A stretch of 64,000 nucleotides of DNA, taken from Leptospira sp. (GTDB lineage Bacteria > Spirochaetota > Leptospiria > Leptospirales > Leptospiraceae). The translations under genes and the position numbers were made by a program. Positions within the stretch are counted from its first letter, which is position 1. Each line of letters begins with the position of its first letter. The stretch lies in assembly GCA_016742255.1 (NCBI GenBank), contig JACVCB010000008.1, forward strand, positions 1 to 64,000, read 5' to 3'. The notes beneath the pieces are model-generated. The model was given only the letters and a program-made list of their open reading frames with translations, was not told the DNA's origin and made no database searches. Shown in pieces: positions 35,284-44,892 of this stretch.

Positions 35284-36403
35284 AGTTTTAACTTTAATCG
35301 GTACACGCCCTGAGTTAATTAAAATGTCTCGGGTGATCTCGGCAATGGATAAGTGCTTTGAACATATTCTTGTTCACTCTGGTCAAAATTATGATTATGA
35401 ATTAAACCAAGTGTTTTTTGATGATCTTGAAATTAGGAAACCAGATTATTTTCTGAACGTAGCAGAGGATACAGTTGCAAAAACAATCGCATCAATCTTA
35501 GTCAAAATTGATGAAGTATTTGAGAAAGAAAAACCTGATGCATTACTTATCTACGGGGACACAAACACTTGTTTGGCGGTCATTTCTGCAAAAAGAAGAA
35601 AAATACCTGTTTTCCATATGGAAGCTGGAAATCGATGTTTTGATGAGAGAGTTCCGGAGGAACTAAATCGTAAGATCGTCGACCACTTAAGTGATATCAA
35701 TATTGTTTTAACCGAACATGCAAGAAGGTATCTCATCAGTGAAGGGATTAAACCCGAGACGATTTTCAAATCTGGTTCCCATATGAAGGAGGTTTTAGAT
35801 TATTATCATCACAAAATTCAAAAATCTAATATTTTGAATGAATTGAATCTCAAACCTCAAAATTATTTTTTAGTCAGTATCCATCGTGAAGAAAATGTAG
35901 ACAGTGAGCAAAACTTAAAAGAGATGTTAAAGTCTTTTGAAGGGATTGCAAATCATTATGACCTTCCTGTTATCGTATCAACCCATCCTAGAACAAAAAA
36001 ACGTTTGGAAACATTGGGAATTGAATCGAATCAGAAAATTAAATTTCTAAAACCCTTTGGATTCCTAGATTATATTTACCTACAACAAAACTCAAAATGT
36101 GTTATTTCTGATTCTGGTACCATCACCGAGGAATCTGCAATTCTAAAATTTCCTGCCATTACAATCAGGAATACGCATGAACGGCCGGAAGGTATGGATG
36201 CAGGTGTTTTGATTCTGTCTGGACTAAAAACTTCTGATGTACTTGATTCTATAAAAATTTCTCTCATGGCAAATACATCTAGTACAACAGACAAAGGGAC
36301 AGTGGATGATTATTTAGTAGATAATGTATCGATGAAAATTGTGCAATTGGTACAGAGTTATACTGGATATGTAAATCGAGTGGTTTGGAAAAAAAATACC
36401 TAA
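35276..36403 (+). CDS. fnlC: UDP-N-acetyl-aminosugar 2-epimerase (FnlC/WbjD/CapG, WecB family)
   Basis: This 375-residue GT-B-fold epimerase begins VLTLIGTRPELIKMSRV. It has HSGQNYDYELNQVFFDDLEI, LIYGDTNTCLAV, HMEAGNRCFDERVPEE, SIHREENVD and the UDP site ISDSGTITEESAIL. The GNRCFDERVPEE variant fits FnlC/WbjD, which performs C2 epimerisation to finish UDP-L-FucNAc, rather than WecB. The FnlA-type enzyme directly upstream supports this. A NeuC-type hydrolysing role for the nonulosonate pathway seems less likely. Confidence 0.88.
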   Translation: MLKVLTLIGTRPELIKMSRVISAMDKCFEHILVHSGQNYDYELNQVFFDDLEIRKPDYFLNVAEDTVAKTIASILVKIDEVFEKEKPDALLIYGDTNTCLAVISAKRRKIPVFHMEAGNRCFDERVPEELNRKIVDHLSDINIVLTEHARRYLISEGIKPETIFKSGSHMKEVLDYYHHKIQKSNILNELNLKPQNYFLVSIHREENVDSEQNLKEMLKSFEGIANHYDLPVIVSTHPRTKKRLETLGIESNQKIKFLKPFGFLDYIYLQQNSKCVISDSGTITEESAILKFPAITIRNTHERPEGMDAGVLILSGLKTSDVLDSIKISLMANTSSTTDKGTVDDYLVDNVSMKIVQLVQSYTGYVNRVVWKKNT

Positions 36404-37639
36404 ATGGAAAATCAGGCAAATCAGAATTTAGCAATTTTGATCGATGATTATTTGCCTAATAGTACAAAGGTTGCATCTAAAATGATGCATGAATTAGCAA
36501 TTGAGTTACATGCTCGCGGCTTTACCATCGATGTCATTACACCAATCATTCGAAAAGGTAAAAAATCCATCCTTAAAAAGGAAAAACTAGTAATCGATCA
36601 AATTAATGTATTCACATTCGATTCAGGAGAAATCAAAGAAGCTTCAAAAGTTGTCAGGTTGGTGAATGAATTGTTAATGCCATACCGAGCATTGTATGCT
36701 TTTTTCAGGCATTTTTATTCCCGAAAGTATAAGTATGTGATTACCTATTCACCTTCGATTTTCTGGTATCCACTTGTATATTTCTTTCGCTTTCAATTTA
36801 AAACAAAATCCTATTTAGTTTTGAGGGATTTTTTTCCACAATGGGTGATCGATAGTGGTATCATTAAAGAAAATTCACTCGTGACAAAATTTTTACGATG
36901 GCATGAAAAAATGAATTATCTTGCCTTCGATACAATTGGAATTCAATCTCCTAAAAATTTAGCTTGGTTCCAGGAAAAATACCAAGAGCTTAATTTAAAA
37001 TCCGAACTATTATACAATTGGGTTACACCTTCCATTATGTATGTAGATTCAAAAAAGAATACAGTAAAGAAGTTTAGAACTAAATACAATCTTCAGTCTA
37101 AACTTTTATTCTTTTATGGGGGGAATATTGGTCATGCCCAGGATATGAAAAATTTGCTTACATTAGCGGAACAAATGTTAGCCGAGAAAGATGTTTTTTT
37201 TATTTTTATAGGGAGTGGGGATGAGGTAAATCTTGTAAAAGAAACAATCCAAAATCGCAATTTAAAAAATACACTATATTTAGAGAGTGTCTCTCAAGAT
37301 GAATATATGAGTATTCTCTCTGAAGTTGATGTTGGATTATTTTCGCTAAGTCCACACCACTCAACTCACAATTTCCCAGGTAAAATTTTATCCTATTGCC
37401 AATTGGCTTTACCAATTTTAGGTGCAGTCAATTCTGGAAATGATATCATAGAAGTGATCGAAGGAAGTGGTTCTGGAAAAATTTCAATTGCAGGTAATTC
37501 CGATGCATTAATCCAAAACGCGAAATTATTTTTGGATGCTAAAATCCGAGAACAAATGTCGAAGAATTCATTAAGGTTAATGGAAGAATACTTTTCCACT
37601 TCAAAATCTGCGGAATCAATAATCAAAGCATTGAATTAA
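36404..37639 (+). CDS. WbuB-like family 4 glycosyltransferase
   Basis: This 411-residue GT-B transferase begins LAILIDDYLPNSTKVASKMM. It has YVITYSPSIFWYPLV, LRDFFPQWVIDSGI, LFFYGGNIGHAQDM and the donor-site region HNFPGKILSYCQLALP. The N-terminal pattern (RDFFPQW) resembles WbuB-type transferases of fnlABC-wbuB loci, which transfer L-FucNAc. It follows the FnlC gene with no gap, so L-FucNAc or its analogue is the probable donor. It precedes the initiating transferase gene. Confidence 0.82.
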   Translation: MENQANQNLAILIDDYLPNSTKVASKMMHELAIELHARGFTIDVITPIIRKGKKSILKKEKLVIDQINVFTFDSGEIKEASKVVRLVNELLMPYRALYAFFRHFYSRKYKYVITYSPSIFWYPLVYFFRFQFKTKSYLVLRDFFPQWVIDSGIIKENSLVTKFLRWHEKMNYLAFDTIGIQSPKNLAWFQEKYQELNLKSELLYNWVTPSIMYVDSKKNTVKKFRTKYNLQSKLLFFYGGNIGHAQDMKNLLTLAEQMLAEKDVFFIFIGSGDEVNLVKETIQNRNLKNTLYLESVSQDEYMSILSEVDVGLFSLSPHHSTHNFPGKILSYCQLALPILGAVNSGNDIIEVIEGSGSGKISIAGNSDALIQNAKLFLDAKIREQMSKNSLRLMEEYFSTSKSAESIIKALN

Positions 37640-37647
37640 CTACCAAT

Positions 37648-38928
37648 ATGGCGCAAAACACTCCTTTAACACGAAGACATTCAAGATGGTTTGAGCGAAT
37701 TCTCCTTAGTTATCTATTTCAGTTTATATCTGGTGGAATTGTCCTCATCATTTCTTCCGCCATTCCTATTTGGGGAATTCAATTTTGGAAGGCTAACGAT
37801 CCCAATTTAATCACATCATTATCAGCAAGTATCATTTCATTTCTAATCGCAACTTTTAGTTTAAGGAAACTGTTCCGTTTACCTGCATCAGAATCAGTAT
37901 CGTTTATATTTCCAGTCACCATTATCTGTTTTGCGATTCCCATTTTATTCATATTGTTTTTCCGTGCTTCTTATTCCTTACAGATATTTGTAATTAGTTT
38001 TATAGTGACTTTACTTTGGTGTTTTGCAGGATTTTTTCTAGGGAGACGCTATCGATTAATACGGTACGCAATTTTGCCATCGTCATCTAGTAATGATTTA
38101 GTAAAATCACATGGTGCACTATTTTCAATATTGAAGTCTCCTGATTTAGAAGGACAACGATACAATGCAATCGTTGCCGATTTTGATAGTCCTATGTTAA
38201 CGCCTGAATGGGAAAAGTTTTTAGCTGAGTGTACACTGGCCAGAATTCCAGTTTATTCAGAGAAAAAAATTAGAGAGTTTGTTACGGGAAGAGTAAAGAT
38301 CAAACACCTTTCTGAAAATGTTTTTGGCTCACTTTTACCATCAGAAATTTATGAATCAATTAAACGTTGGATTGATTTCCTTTCCGCTTTATTCCTCATT
38401 CCAATTTTTTTACCGTTCTTTATCATCATCGCAATCCTAATTAAATTAGAATCAAAAGGTCCTGCCTTATTTATACAACCGAGAATGGGTTTTCGTGGAA
38501 AAGTATTTCCCATGTTAAAATTTAGAAGTATGTATACAAATAAGGAAGGTGGTCGATTTACAAATCCAAGTGATGATCCAAGAATTACACGCATTGGAAA
38601 AATTATCCGTAAGTTTCGCATTGATGAACTGCCTCAATTGTTTAATATTTTGATTGGTCAAATGTCGTTCATTGGTCCAAGACCTGAATCTTTTGAATTA
38701 TCCCAGTGGTATGAGAAGGATGTTCCTTTTTTTGCATATCGCCATGTTGTTAGACCTGGGATTAGTGGTTGGGCACAAGTAGAACAAGGTTATGCTGCCG
38801 AAGTTGATGGTATGAATGTAAAACTTGAATACGATTTTTATTACATTAAAAACTTTTCATTTTGGTTAGATCTATTGATTACTTTCAAAACAATCAAAAC
38901 GATATTAACAGGATTTGGTGCAAGATAA
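37648..38928 (+). CDS. Polyprenyl-phosphate sugar-phosphate transferase (initiating enzyme)
   Basis: This 426-residue membrane protein has four hydrophobic segments in the first 130 residues, a soluble middle part, another membrane hairpin (LSALFLIPIFLPFFIIIAIL) and a C-terminal catalytic domain. The domain has FIQPRMGFRGKVFPMLKFRSM, RIDELPQLFNILIGQMSFIGPRPE and RPGISGWAQVEQGY, typical of the WcaJ/WbaP/PglC-like superfamily. It starts assembly by moving a sugar 1-phosphate to undecaprenyl phosphate at the inner membrane. The donor may be the UDP-amino sugar of the fnl genes or galactose/glucose. Confidence 0.9.
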   Translation: MAQNTPLTRRHSRWFERILLSYLFQFISGGIVLIISSAIPIWGIQFWKANDPNLITSLSASIISFLIATFSLRKLFRLPASESVSFIFPVTIICFAIPILFILFFRASYSLQIFVISFIVTLLWCFAGFFLGRRYRLIRYAILPSSSSNDLVKSHGALFSILKSPDLEGQRYNAIVADFDSPMLTPEWEKFLAECTLARIPVYSEKKIREFVTGRVKIKHLSENVFGSLLPSEIYESIKRWIDFLSALFLIPIFLPFFIIIAILIKLESKGPALFIQPRMGFRGKVFPMLKFRSMYTNKEGGRFTNPSDDPRITRIGKIIRKFRIDELPQLFNILIGQMSFIGPRPESFELSQWYEKDVPFFAYRHVVRPGISGWAQVEQGYAAEVDGMNVKLEYDFYYIKNFSFWLDLLITFKTIKTILTGFGAR

Positions 38929-40269
38929 TTGAATTTTATTTTCGATAAGTTTAAGTTATTACCCAGTTATCTAATTCAAATCCGGATTGAATTATTCATT
39001 TTTTTCATCTCTTTTCTGGTTCGATTGATTTGGTTATTAAATATTGATTCATATCCTACTTTGGATGGTTACGCATATTATTCGAATGCATATTCATTAG
39101 CTAATGACGGGAAAGTGGATTTTTATTGGCCAGTTGGGTATTCCGCAATTCTAGCGCTTTTCATGAAATTGGGAATTTCGAAATTATTCTATTTCAAACT
39201 ATTGAATGTTATATTTTCTTCTTTGTCAGTTGTAATTGGATATAAAATTGTTAATCACTACATTCAAAATAGTGTTAAAAGAATATTGGCGGTATTTCTC
39301 CTTGTTTTTTATCCTGAATTTATATTCTTTAATTCCCTCTTTTGGAGTGAAACTGTCTTTATTTTTTTATTGTTACTCAGTTTTTATTTACTAATATTAA
39401 ATAAGATTAAACTCTCCGCTATTGGTCTGGCGATATCCATTTTTGTAAAACCAATTGCAATATTAATTCCAGTTGTCTTTTGTTTCATCCATTTTCCTTC
39501 GAACCAACGTAGGTATTTTTTAGTTATTTCTTACACGATTATTTTGATATTTCATTTGCCTTGGATGGGATTTAATTACCAACAAACTGGAAAATTAGGA
39601 CTTGTTTCCAATAACGGACCAACTAATTTATTTATCGGAAATAATCAGTATGCAACTGGTCATTATGATGAAGAAGGATTAAGAAATATATCGAAGTTTC
39701 CTACAGATGATTTAAAAAAGAATGTTTTTCAATTTTGGACCACATATTACCAGGACATTCCTTTACTTGTATCTAAAAAGATATCATACTTATTATTTGG
39801 TATGCCATCACCATGGATTTGGTCAGTTGGGATTGGGACGAATGTTTATAGCCAACTTCCTCGTTATCTCACCATTGACGAGTTTCAAGCAATAAAAACA
39901 AAGATTAAAAATAATAATATTTTGGAGAGTTGTTATCAACTGAATGAAAAAATAAATCTTTATTCACTGAATGCGAGTGCTGACGATTATACGAAGGCAA
40001 CAATGGCGAATAACTTGATCTTTACAGGTGTTGTAACCTATAAGAGAGAGAATCAACTACTGTTACTTTCAGAAGTTGCATTCTTTTTGAATGTACTTTT
40101 GATTTTAGTCTTTTTGATGAAAGTAGTATATTTTGGAATCAGAAGGATTCCCTTATTTTTTGTTCCAATATACTTTTTAGTTTTCTATTGTTTTTTCTTT
40201 GGAGATTTTAGATTTTTTTTACCAGCGATACCTTTCCTGATTATAGGGAATTTCCTTCCTAAAAAATAA
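38929..40269 (+). CDS. Multi-spanning GT39-like membrane glycosyltransferase
   Basis: This 446-residue integral membrane protein has about ten hydrophobic segments. Near the N-terminus are FLVRLIWLLN and YPTLDGYAYYSNAYSLANDG; an acidic residue in the first periplasmic loop (TLDGYAY) is the usual place for the catalytic Asp of PMT/ArnT-like GT-C enzymes. FWSETVFIFLLL also fits. It probably uses a lipid-linked sugar donor on the periplasmic side. The start is TTG 38929, directly after the upstream stop; no better start is seen. Confidence 0.65.
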   Translation: MNFIFDKFKLLPSYLIQIRIELFIFFISFLVRLIWLLNIDSYPTLDGYAYYSNAYSLANDGKVDFYWPVGYSAILALFMKLGISKLFYFKLLNVIFSSLSVVIGYKIVNHYIQNSVKRILAVFLLVFYPEFIFFNSLFWSETVFIFLLLLSFYLLILNKIKLSAIGLAISIFVKPIAILIPVVFCFIHFPSNQRRYFLVISYTIILIFHLPWMGFNYQQTGKLGLVSNNGPTNLFIGNNQYATGHYDEEGLRNISKFPTDDLKKNVFQFWTTYYQDIPLLVSKKISYLLFGMPSPWIWSVGIGTNVYSQLPRYLTIDEFQAIKTKIKNNNILESCYQLNEKINLYSLNASADDYTKATMANNLIFTGVVTYKRENQLLLLSEVAFFLNVLLILVFLMKVVYFGIRRIPLFFVPIYFLVFYCFFFGDFRFFLPAIPFLIIGNFLPKK

Positions 40270-40282
40270 GGATCAAAAATAG

Positions 40283-41572
40283 ATGTTAGTTACTCTTTCC
40301 TTTTATATTTTTTTGATTCTACTGGTTTCTTATTTTAGTAAACAAGGGATGGGTTTACTTATTACATTAACCTGGTGGGGGATTCTAAACGTAATCACTT
40401 ATTTTTCGTTATCTGGTTTGTTTTTGCTATCTAGTGAAACTCAATTAGTATACTTTTTGTTTTTTGCTTTTTTTGTGATCAGTTTTCTTTTAACTGAAAA
40501 GTTGTTACAATTCATACAATTGAAGAAATCCAATCTTAATTTTAGTGCTTATTTATATCGTTTTTTATCTAATTTGACTTTATTCGTTTTATTGCCGATA
40601 CAACTGATTTTTACTCTTCGGGCAATTTATTTAATTTGTTTTGTAATGACACCTTCTTACTACAGAAGTGATGTTTTTGGGCTAATGACGGGAACATCTT
40701 CATTGTTTTTCAATTCAATCCTTGTTGCAAAGGCACACGCTTTTATAATGGGGCCATTGCAGTTTGTCATTTTTTTTGCAGGTTTTTCTTATTTCATAAA
40801 TCGTAAGAAGAAAGGATTATTGGCTCTTGGAACCATCTTGATTGTTTTGGATGCACTAATGATGTTTGGAAGATTTGGTTATCACTATTTGATTCTATCT
40901 TTGGTATTTTATTTTTTCTTATCTGGTAAAATTCGGAATCTTCATGAAAAAAGGAGAGTCATTCTTTCAACTTTATCATTCATTACAATTTTACTTTTTA
41001 CAGTGGTGAAGGTTACAAATAATAGAGGTGATTCAAATTTTACAAAGATCTTTGAAACTTATGTTATCACTTACCATACAGAATCTTTTATCATATTTGA
41101 TACGGAACTAAAAAATCCAAACTCGATTCTTCATGAATACACTTATGGTTTATCAACCTTTGGAGGAGTGGAACGATATTTTATTCCAATAATCAATCAA
41201 TTTGGATTCAAATGGTTGTCGCAAACTGATATAGTCGGCGGATATTTACACCAAAATTTCCTGGTAGGGTATGATGAATATTTAAAACCTCTATTATTTA
41301 ATGCATATGGATCTATTTTTTTCACAATGTACCGTGATGGTGGATTGATTGCAGTTTCTATATTTGGAATCTTATTTGGATTATTCTTTTCATTCTATTC
41401 CGTATCATTGAAAAGTAAAGATCCAATTGATTTTGCCATATTTTATGGATTATTATTTATTTTAATATATGGTGTCTTTCAGCCGACAGTATTGGGACCG
41501 ATGTTACCCGCTTTATTTATTTTATATCTGTCAAAAGTCATTTTTAATGCTTATGCAAAGTTAGTTCATTGA
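40283..41572 (+). CDS. wzy: O-antigen/oligosaccharide repeat-unit polymerase, Wzy-like
   Basis: This 429-residue integral membrane protein has roughly ten to twelve hydrophobic segments and a large loop in the C-terminal half (about 265-340) that includes YGLSTFGGVERYF, then AYGSIFFTMYRDGGLI. The late F-x-x-YRDGG-hydrophobic segment and topology resemble O-antigen polymerases of the oligosaccharide repeat-unit type. It lies next to a Wzx flippase, as expected. Sequence conservation in Wzy is poor, so the call rests on topology and neighbours. AAGGA precedes ATG 40283. Confidence 0.7.
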   Translation: MLVTLSFYIFLILLVSYFSKQGMGLLITLTWWGILNVITYFSLSGLFLLSSETQLVYFLFFAFFVISFLLTEKLLQFIQLKKSNLNFSAYLYRFLSNLTLFVLLPIQLIFTLRAIYLICFVMTPSYYRSDVFGLMTGTSSLFFNSILVAKAHAFIMGPLQFVIFFAGFSYFINRKKKGLLALGTILIVLDALMMFGRFGYHYLILSLVFYFFLSGKIRNLHEKRRVILSTLSFITILLFTVVKVTNNRGDSNFTKIFETYVITYHTESFIIFDTELKNPNSILHEYTYGLSTFGGVERYFIPIINQFGFKWLSQTDIVGGYLHQNFLVGYDEYLKPLLFNAYGSIFFTMYRDGGLIAVSIFGILFGLFFSFYSVSLKSKDPIDFAIFYGLLFILIYGVFQPTVLGPMLPALFILYLSKVIFNAYAKLVH

Positions 41573-42885
41573 AAGCTATTTTTTTTAATTCAATCTGGTT
41601 TTTTTTCGACAAAGTTTTTAAGCTCATTGTTGGCTTTACAATCAGTGTAATGATTGTAAGATACCTTGGTCCGGAATGGTTTGGTAAATATAATTATGTT
41701 AATTCGATCATTGTTTTATTTGGAATTTTTGTTTCCTTTGGATCTGAAGGAATATTGGTAAAATTTTTAGTTTCTGAACCAGAGCAGAAAAATGAAATTC
41801 TATCTGCTTCCTTTTGGTTTCATTCTGTATTTGGTTTATTATCGTTTCTATTATCCTTTTTATTCCTTCAAATTCTTCGAAATGAAGCAGATTTATTTCA
41901 ATTATTAATGATTTTGGGGATCCCATTATTGTTTCGTTCATTTTCGGTCGTAAAGTATGTTTATGAATCCAATTTAGAAATTAAAAAAGTAGTTATAATT
42001 GATAATCTTATTTTTTTTTCCTTTTCATTCATTCGAGTTTTGTTGGTTTATTTAAATTTAAGTTTTAATTGGATTTTTGTCTCCTTTGCTGCAGAAGGTA
42101 TTATTGCCAATCTTTCTTTGTTTTTTTACTATCGTTTACATCATCCTGCATTTTTGAATTTCCGTCCCAAATTAGAAACAATTAAATCGATACTTAAAGA
42201 ATCATTTCCAATTTTGGTGTCTGGGTTTGCGATCATTGTTTATATGAAAGTAGATCAAATAATGATTGGATCTATGTTAGGTGATGAGCAATTGGGTATT
42301 TATAGTGTCGGTGTACGGCTAAGTGAGTTTTGGTATTTTATTCCTATCGGAATTTCTTCTTCATTTTTTCCCCATTTGATAGCATTGAAGAAGGACTTGT
42401 CAATTCACTATAAGAGACGATTTGCAATTTTGCATAGTATTGTTTTCTGGATGGCACTGTTAGGAGCCTGTATCACTCAATTCGCAGCTGACTATGTGAT
42501 TGTAAAAATATATGGGTATGATTATTTTAATTCATCGTCGGTTTTAAAAATTCATATATGGGCATCTTTGTTTGTATTTTTGGGTGTAGCTGGAAGTAAT
42601 TATTATATTTTAGAGAATTTGCAAAAGCTGACGATATTCAAAAGCTTTTTTGGACTATTGGTCAATATTATTTTAAATTTTTTCTGGATTCCTGAATTTG
42701 GAATTGTTGGTGCAGCATTTGCTACTCTCATTTCACAATTTTGTGCTAATACATTGTTTTTGGTTTTTTTTAGAAGTTTGCATCCTCTTTTATTCCTTCA
42801 ATTTGGAAGTTTACTTGAGATAAGATTTTTAAATATAAAAAGTATTTTCAAAAAACAAGTAAGTGTTTATCAGGCAAATGATTAG
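41569..42885 (+). CDS. wzx: Polysaccharide flippase (Wzx/MATE-like)
   Basis: This 438-residue membrane protein has about twelve hydrophobic helices. The N-terminus (SIWFFFDKVFKLIVGFTISV, VRYLGPEWFGKYNYV) and GSMLGDEQLGIYSVGVRLSEFWYFIP are typical of the polysaccharide biosynthesis/Wzx family. It flips undecaprenyl-linked repeat units across the inner membrane for polymerisation by the upstream Wzy-like protein. The start is TTG 41569, overlapping the upstream stop as TTGA. The 3' end overlaps the GT9 gene by 8 nt. Confidence 0.9.
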   Translation: MKAIFFNSIWFFFDKVFKLIVGFTISVMIVRYLGPEWFGKYNYVNSIIVLFGIFVSFGSEGILVKFLVSEPEQKNEILSASFWFHSVFGLLSFLLSFLFLQILRNEADLFQLLMILGIPLLFRSFSVVKYVYESNLEIKKVVIIDNLIFFSFSFIRVLLVYLNLSFNWIFVSFAAEGIIANLSLFFYYRLHHPAFLNFRPKLETIKSILKESFPILVSGFAIIVYMKVDQIMIGSMLGDEQLGIYSVGVRLSEFWYFIPIGISSSFFPHLIALKKDLSIHYKRRFAILHSIVFWMALLGACITQFAADYVIVKIYGYDYFNSSSVLKIHIWASLFVFLGVAGSNYYILENLQKLTIFKSFFGLLVNIILNFFWIPEFGIVGAAFATLISQFCANTLFLVFFRSLHPLLFLQFGSLLEIRFLNIKSIFKKQVSVYQAND

Positions 42886-43987
42886 AAGTATTTTCATTTT
42901 TTTAGCGAGTTTGTTCAGAATTTTTTCTATTTTTAGGGAGGAAGTAACTTTAATATGTAAAATTGATAATATTGGAGATTACATACTTTTTAGAAATTTT
43001 TTAAAAGATTTTAAGGATTCTGCATTCAACCAAAAACGAAGGATTGTATTGGTTGGAAATATTGCTTGGAAAAATATTTTTGAAAGTTATGATCATTCTA
43101 CAATAGATAAGGTAATTTGGGTAAATATAAATTCCTTGCAGAATAATATATTCTATCGATACGGAATTCTTTCTTTACTGAATAGCTTTCGCATTCATTC
43201 GATTGTGCAACCGACATATTCTCGAAATTTATTGATTGATTTTTTGCTTTTACCACTTAGGGCAAAATTCAAATACACCCCGTTTGGCGATGATTTAAAC
43301 CATATAACGGAACTTAAAATAAAGAATGATTTATCTTATTCACATATTATCAAATCGGACAGGGATATAGATTTTGAATTTGATAGAAACTTGTTTTTTT
43401 TCAAAAATTTAGACCCAGTATTTTCTAAAGTGAAATTTTCATTGCCGTTTGCACGTAAATTACATTCAGAGAATGTAATTTCATTTTTTATTGGTTCCAG
43501 CTCTAAAACTCGTCAATTTTCAAAGGAAAATTTAAGTTATATACTGAAATCAATTGAGAGTCGAGGTATAGATCGAATAAATCTAATTGGGGGACATTCA
43601 GAATTCAAATTAGGTGAAGAATTGAGTCAAATTTCAGAAAGAGTCGTAAATTTATGCGGAAAGCTCACACTCTCCGAAACAATTAATACCATTGGGAATT
43701 CAAAAATTGTTTTAACGATGGATTCAAGTGGTTTACATATGGCAATGGGCACTGGAGTTTCAAAAGTATATTGTTTTTCTAATGGCAATCATGCTTTTCG
43801 ATTTGTACCATATCCAAAACAATATAAAAATCTAACTGTTTTTTTTCCTCCTATCATTGATATGACCATTGTTAAACATCAGAAGATAGTGTATGATTCT
43901 TTTAAAAATGGTTCTCTTATTCCTATCGATTCCATCCGTATTGATTTAGCAATAAAAAGTATCGTCAAAGGATTACGTTCCAAATGA
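42878..43987 (+). CDS. Family 9 (heptosyltransferase-like) glycosyltransferase
   Basis: This protein of about 369 residues has an N-terminal hydrophobic stretch, then KIDNIGDYILFRNFLKDF, a heptosyltransferase-like start. The C-terminal half has VISFFIGSSSKTRQFSKE, INLIGGHSEF and KIVLTMDSSGLHMAMGTGV, typical of GT9 enzymes. GT9 members transfer heptose or other sugars in LPS. ATG 42878 has AGG just upstream; an in-frame GTG at 42863 is less likely. It is coupled to the next gene by ATGA. Confidence 0.75.
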   Translation: MIRSIFIFLASLFRIFSIFREEVTLICKIDNIGDYILFRNFLKDFKDSAFNQKRRIVLVGNIAWKNIFESYDHSTIDKVIWVNINSLQNNIFYRYGILSLLNSFRIHSIVQPTYSRNLLIDFLLLPLRAKFKYTPFGDDLNHITELKIKNDLSYSHIIKSDRDIDFEFDRNLFFFKNLDPVFSKVKFSLPFARKLHSENVISFFIGSSSKTRQFSKENLSYILKSIESRGIDRINLIGGHSEFKLGEELSQISERVVNLCGKLTLSETINTIGNSKIVLTMDSSGLHMAMGTGVSKVYCFSNGNHAFRFVPYPKQYKNLTVFFPPIIDMTIVKHQKIVYDSFKNGSLIPIDSIRIDLAIKSIVKGLRSK

Positions 43988-44892
43988 GTGTTCCTGTTCT
44001 CTTGATAGCGTTTAATCGTCCTGATTTAGCAGAATTGACATTAAGGAGGATGATAGCAGCAAAACCTTCGAAAATTTATTTCGCAGTAGATGGTGCGAGA
44101 AATAATAAACTGGGAGAACACGAGAAGGTAGAACGAGTTAGAAATCTAGTTTCACTGATACCAACATCGATTCCTTATGAAGTAAAATTTTCTGATTTAA
44201 ATCATGGATGCCGAGAAGGGGTTAGCTCGGCAATTACTTGGTTTTTTTCCAAGGAAGAAATGGGTATCATTTTGGAAGATGATTGTTATCCTGATCTAAG
44301 TTTTTTCCCATTTTGTGAGGAATTACTGATAAAGTATAAAGATGATCATCAGATTGGAATGATTTCTGGTGATAATTTTTTTCGAAATAAAATACATTTG
44401 AAAGACTCTTATTTTTACTCATCTTATTTTCATATTTGGGGTTGGGCAACATGGAGAAGGTCTTGGTCAGGTTACCAATCATCGGGCATTGACTCTGAAG
44501 TTGTCAAAACCGTTGTGAATCAAAACTTAAAAAACAGAAGAGCTAGAAAATTTTGGATTCAATGGATAACGGAATCTGCAAACGGACATGTTGATACATG
44601 GGATCACCAATGGACGTTCCACAATTGGAAACATAATCGAATCTCCATTATGCCAAGTGTTAATTTAATTGCAAACTTAGGATTTCGTAGTGATGGTACT
44701 CACACCCTGGATGAAGATTCACAATTTGCAAATTTACAATCTGAACCAATAAAATTTCCACTTGTTCATCCAAAGAAGAAGGATATTATTAGGTTTTATC
44801 AAAAATTCGTAGAAGTTTTCTTTTATCCCGCATTCTTAAACCACTTATCACTGAAAGTTAAAATAGCAATATACAATCTTATAAAAAAATGA
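43984..44892 (+). CDS. GT2-like glycosyltransferase (GT-A fold)
   Basis: This 302-residue protein begins VPVLLIAFNRPDLAELTLRR. It has FAVDGARNNK, the acidic motif GIILEDDCYPDLSFF near residue 95, and IWGWATWRRSW, which are seen in a GT2-like group of nucleotide-diphospho-sugar transferases in polysaccharide loci. It is soluble apart from the hydrophobic core segments. It overlaps both neighbours by ATGA. The substrate is unknown. Confidence 0.75.
   Translation: MSVPVLLIAFNRPDLAELTLRRMIAAKPSKIYFAVDGARNNKLGEHEKVERVRNLVSLIPTSIPYEVKFSDLNHGCREGVSSAITWFFSKEEMGIILEDDCYPDLSFFPFCEELLIKYKDDHQIGMISGDNFFRNKIHLKDSYFYSSYFHIWGWATWRRSWSGYQSSGIDSEVVKTVVNQNLKNRRARKFWIQWITESANGHVDTWDHQWTFHNWKHNRISIMPSVNLIANLGFRSDGTHTLDEDSQFANLQSEPIKFPLVHPKKKDIIRFYQKFVEVFFYPAFLNHLSLKVKIAIYNLIKK

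Noticed and set aside
35276..36403. NeuC-type hydrolysing epimerase for the NeuB pathway
   Set aside because: The motifs and the adjacent FnlA-type gene fit the non-hydrolysing FnlC/WbjD role; it is also 28 kb from the NeuB fusion.
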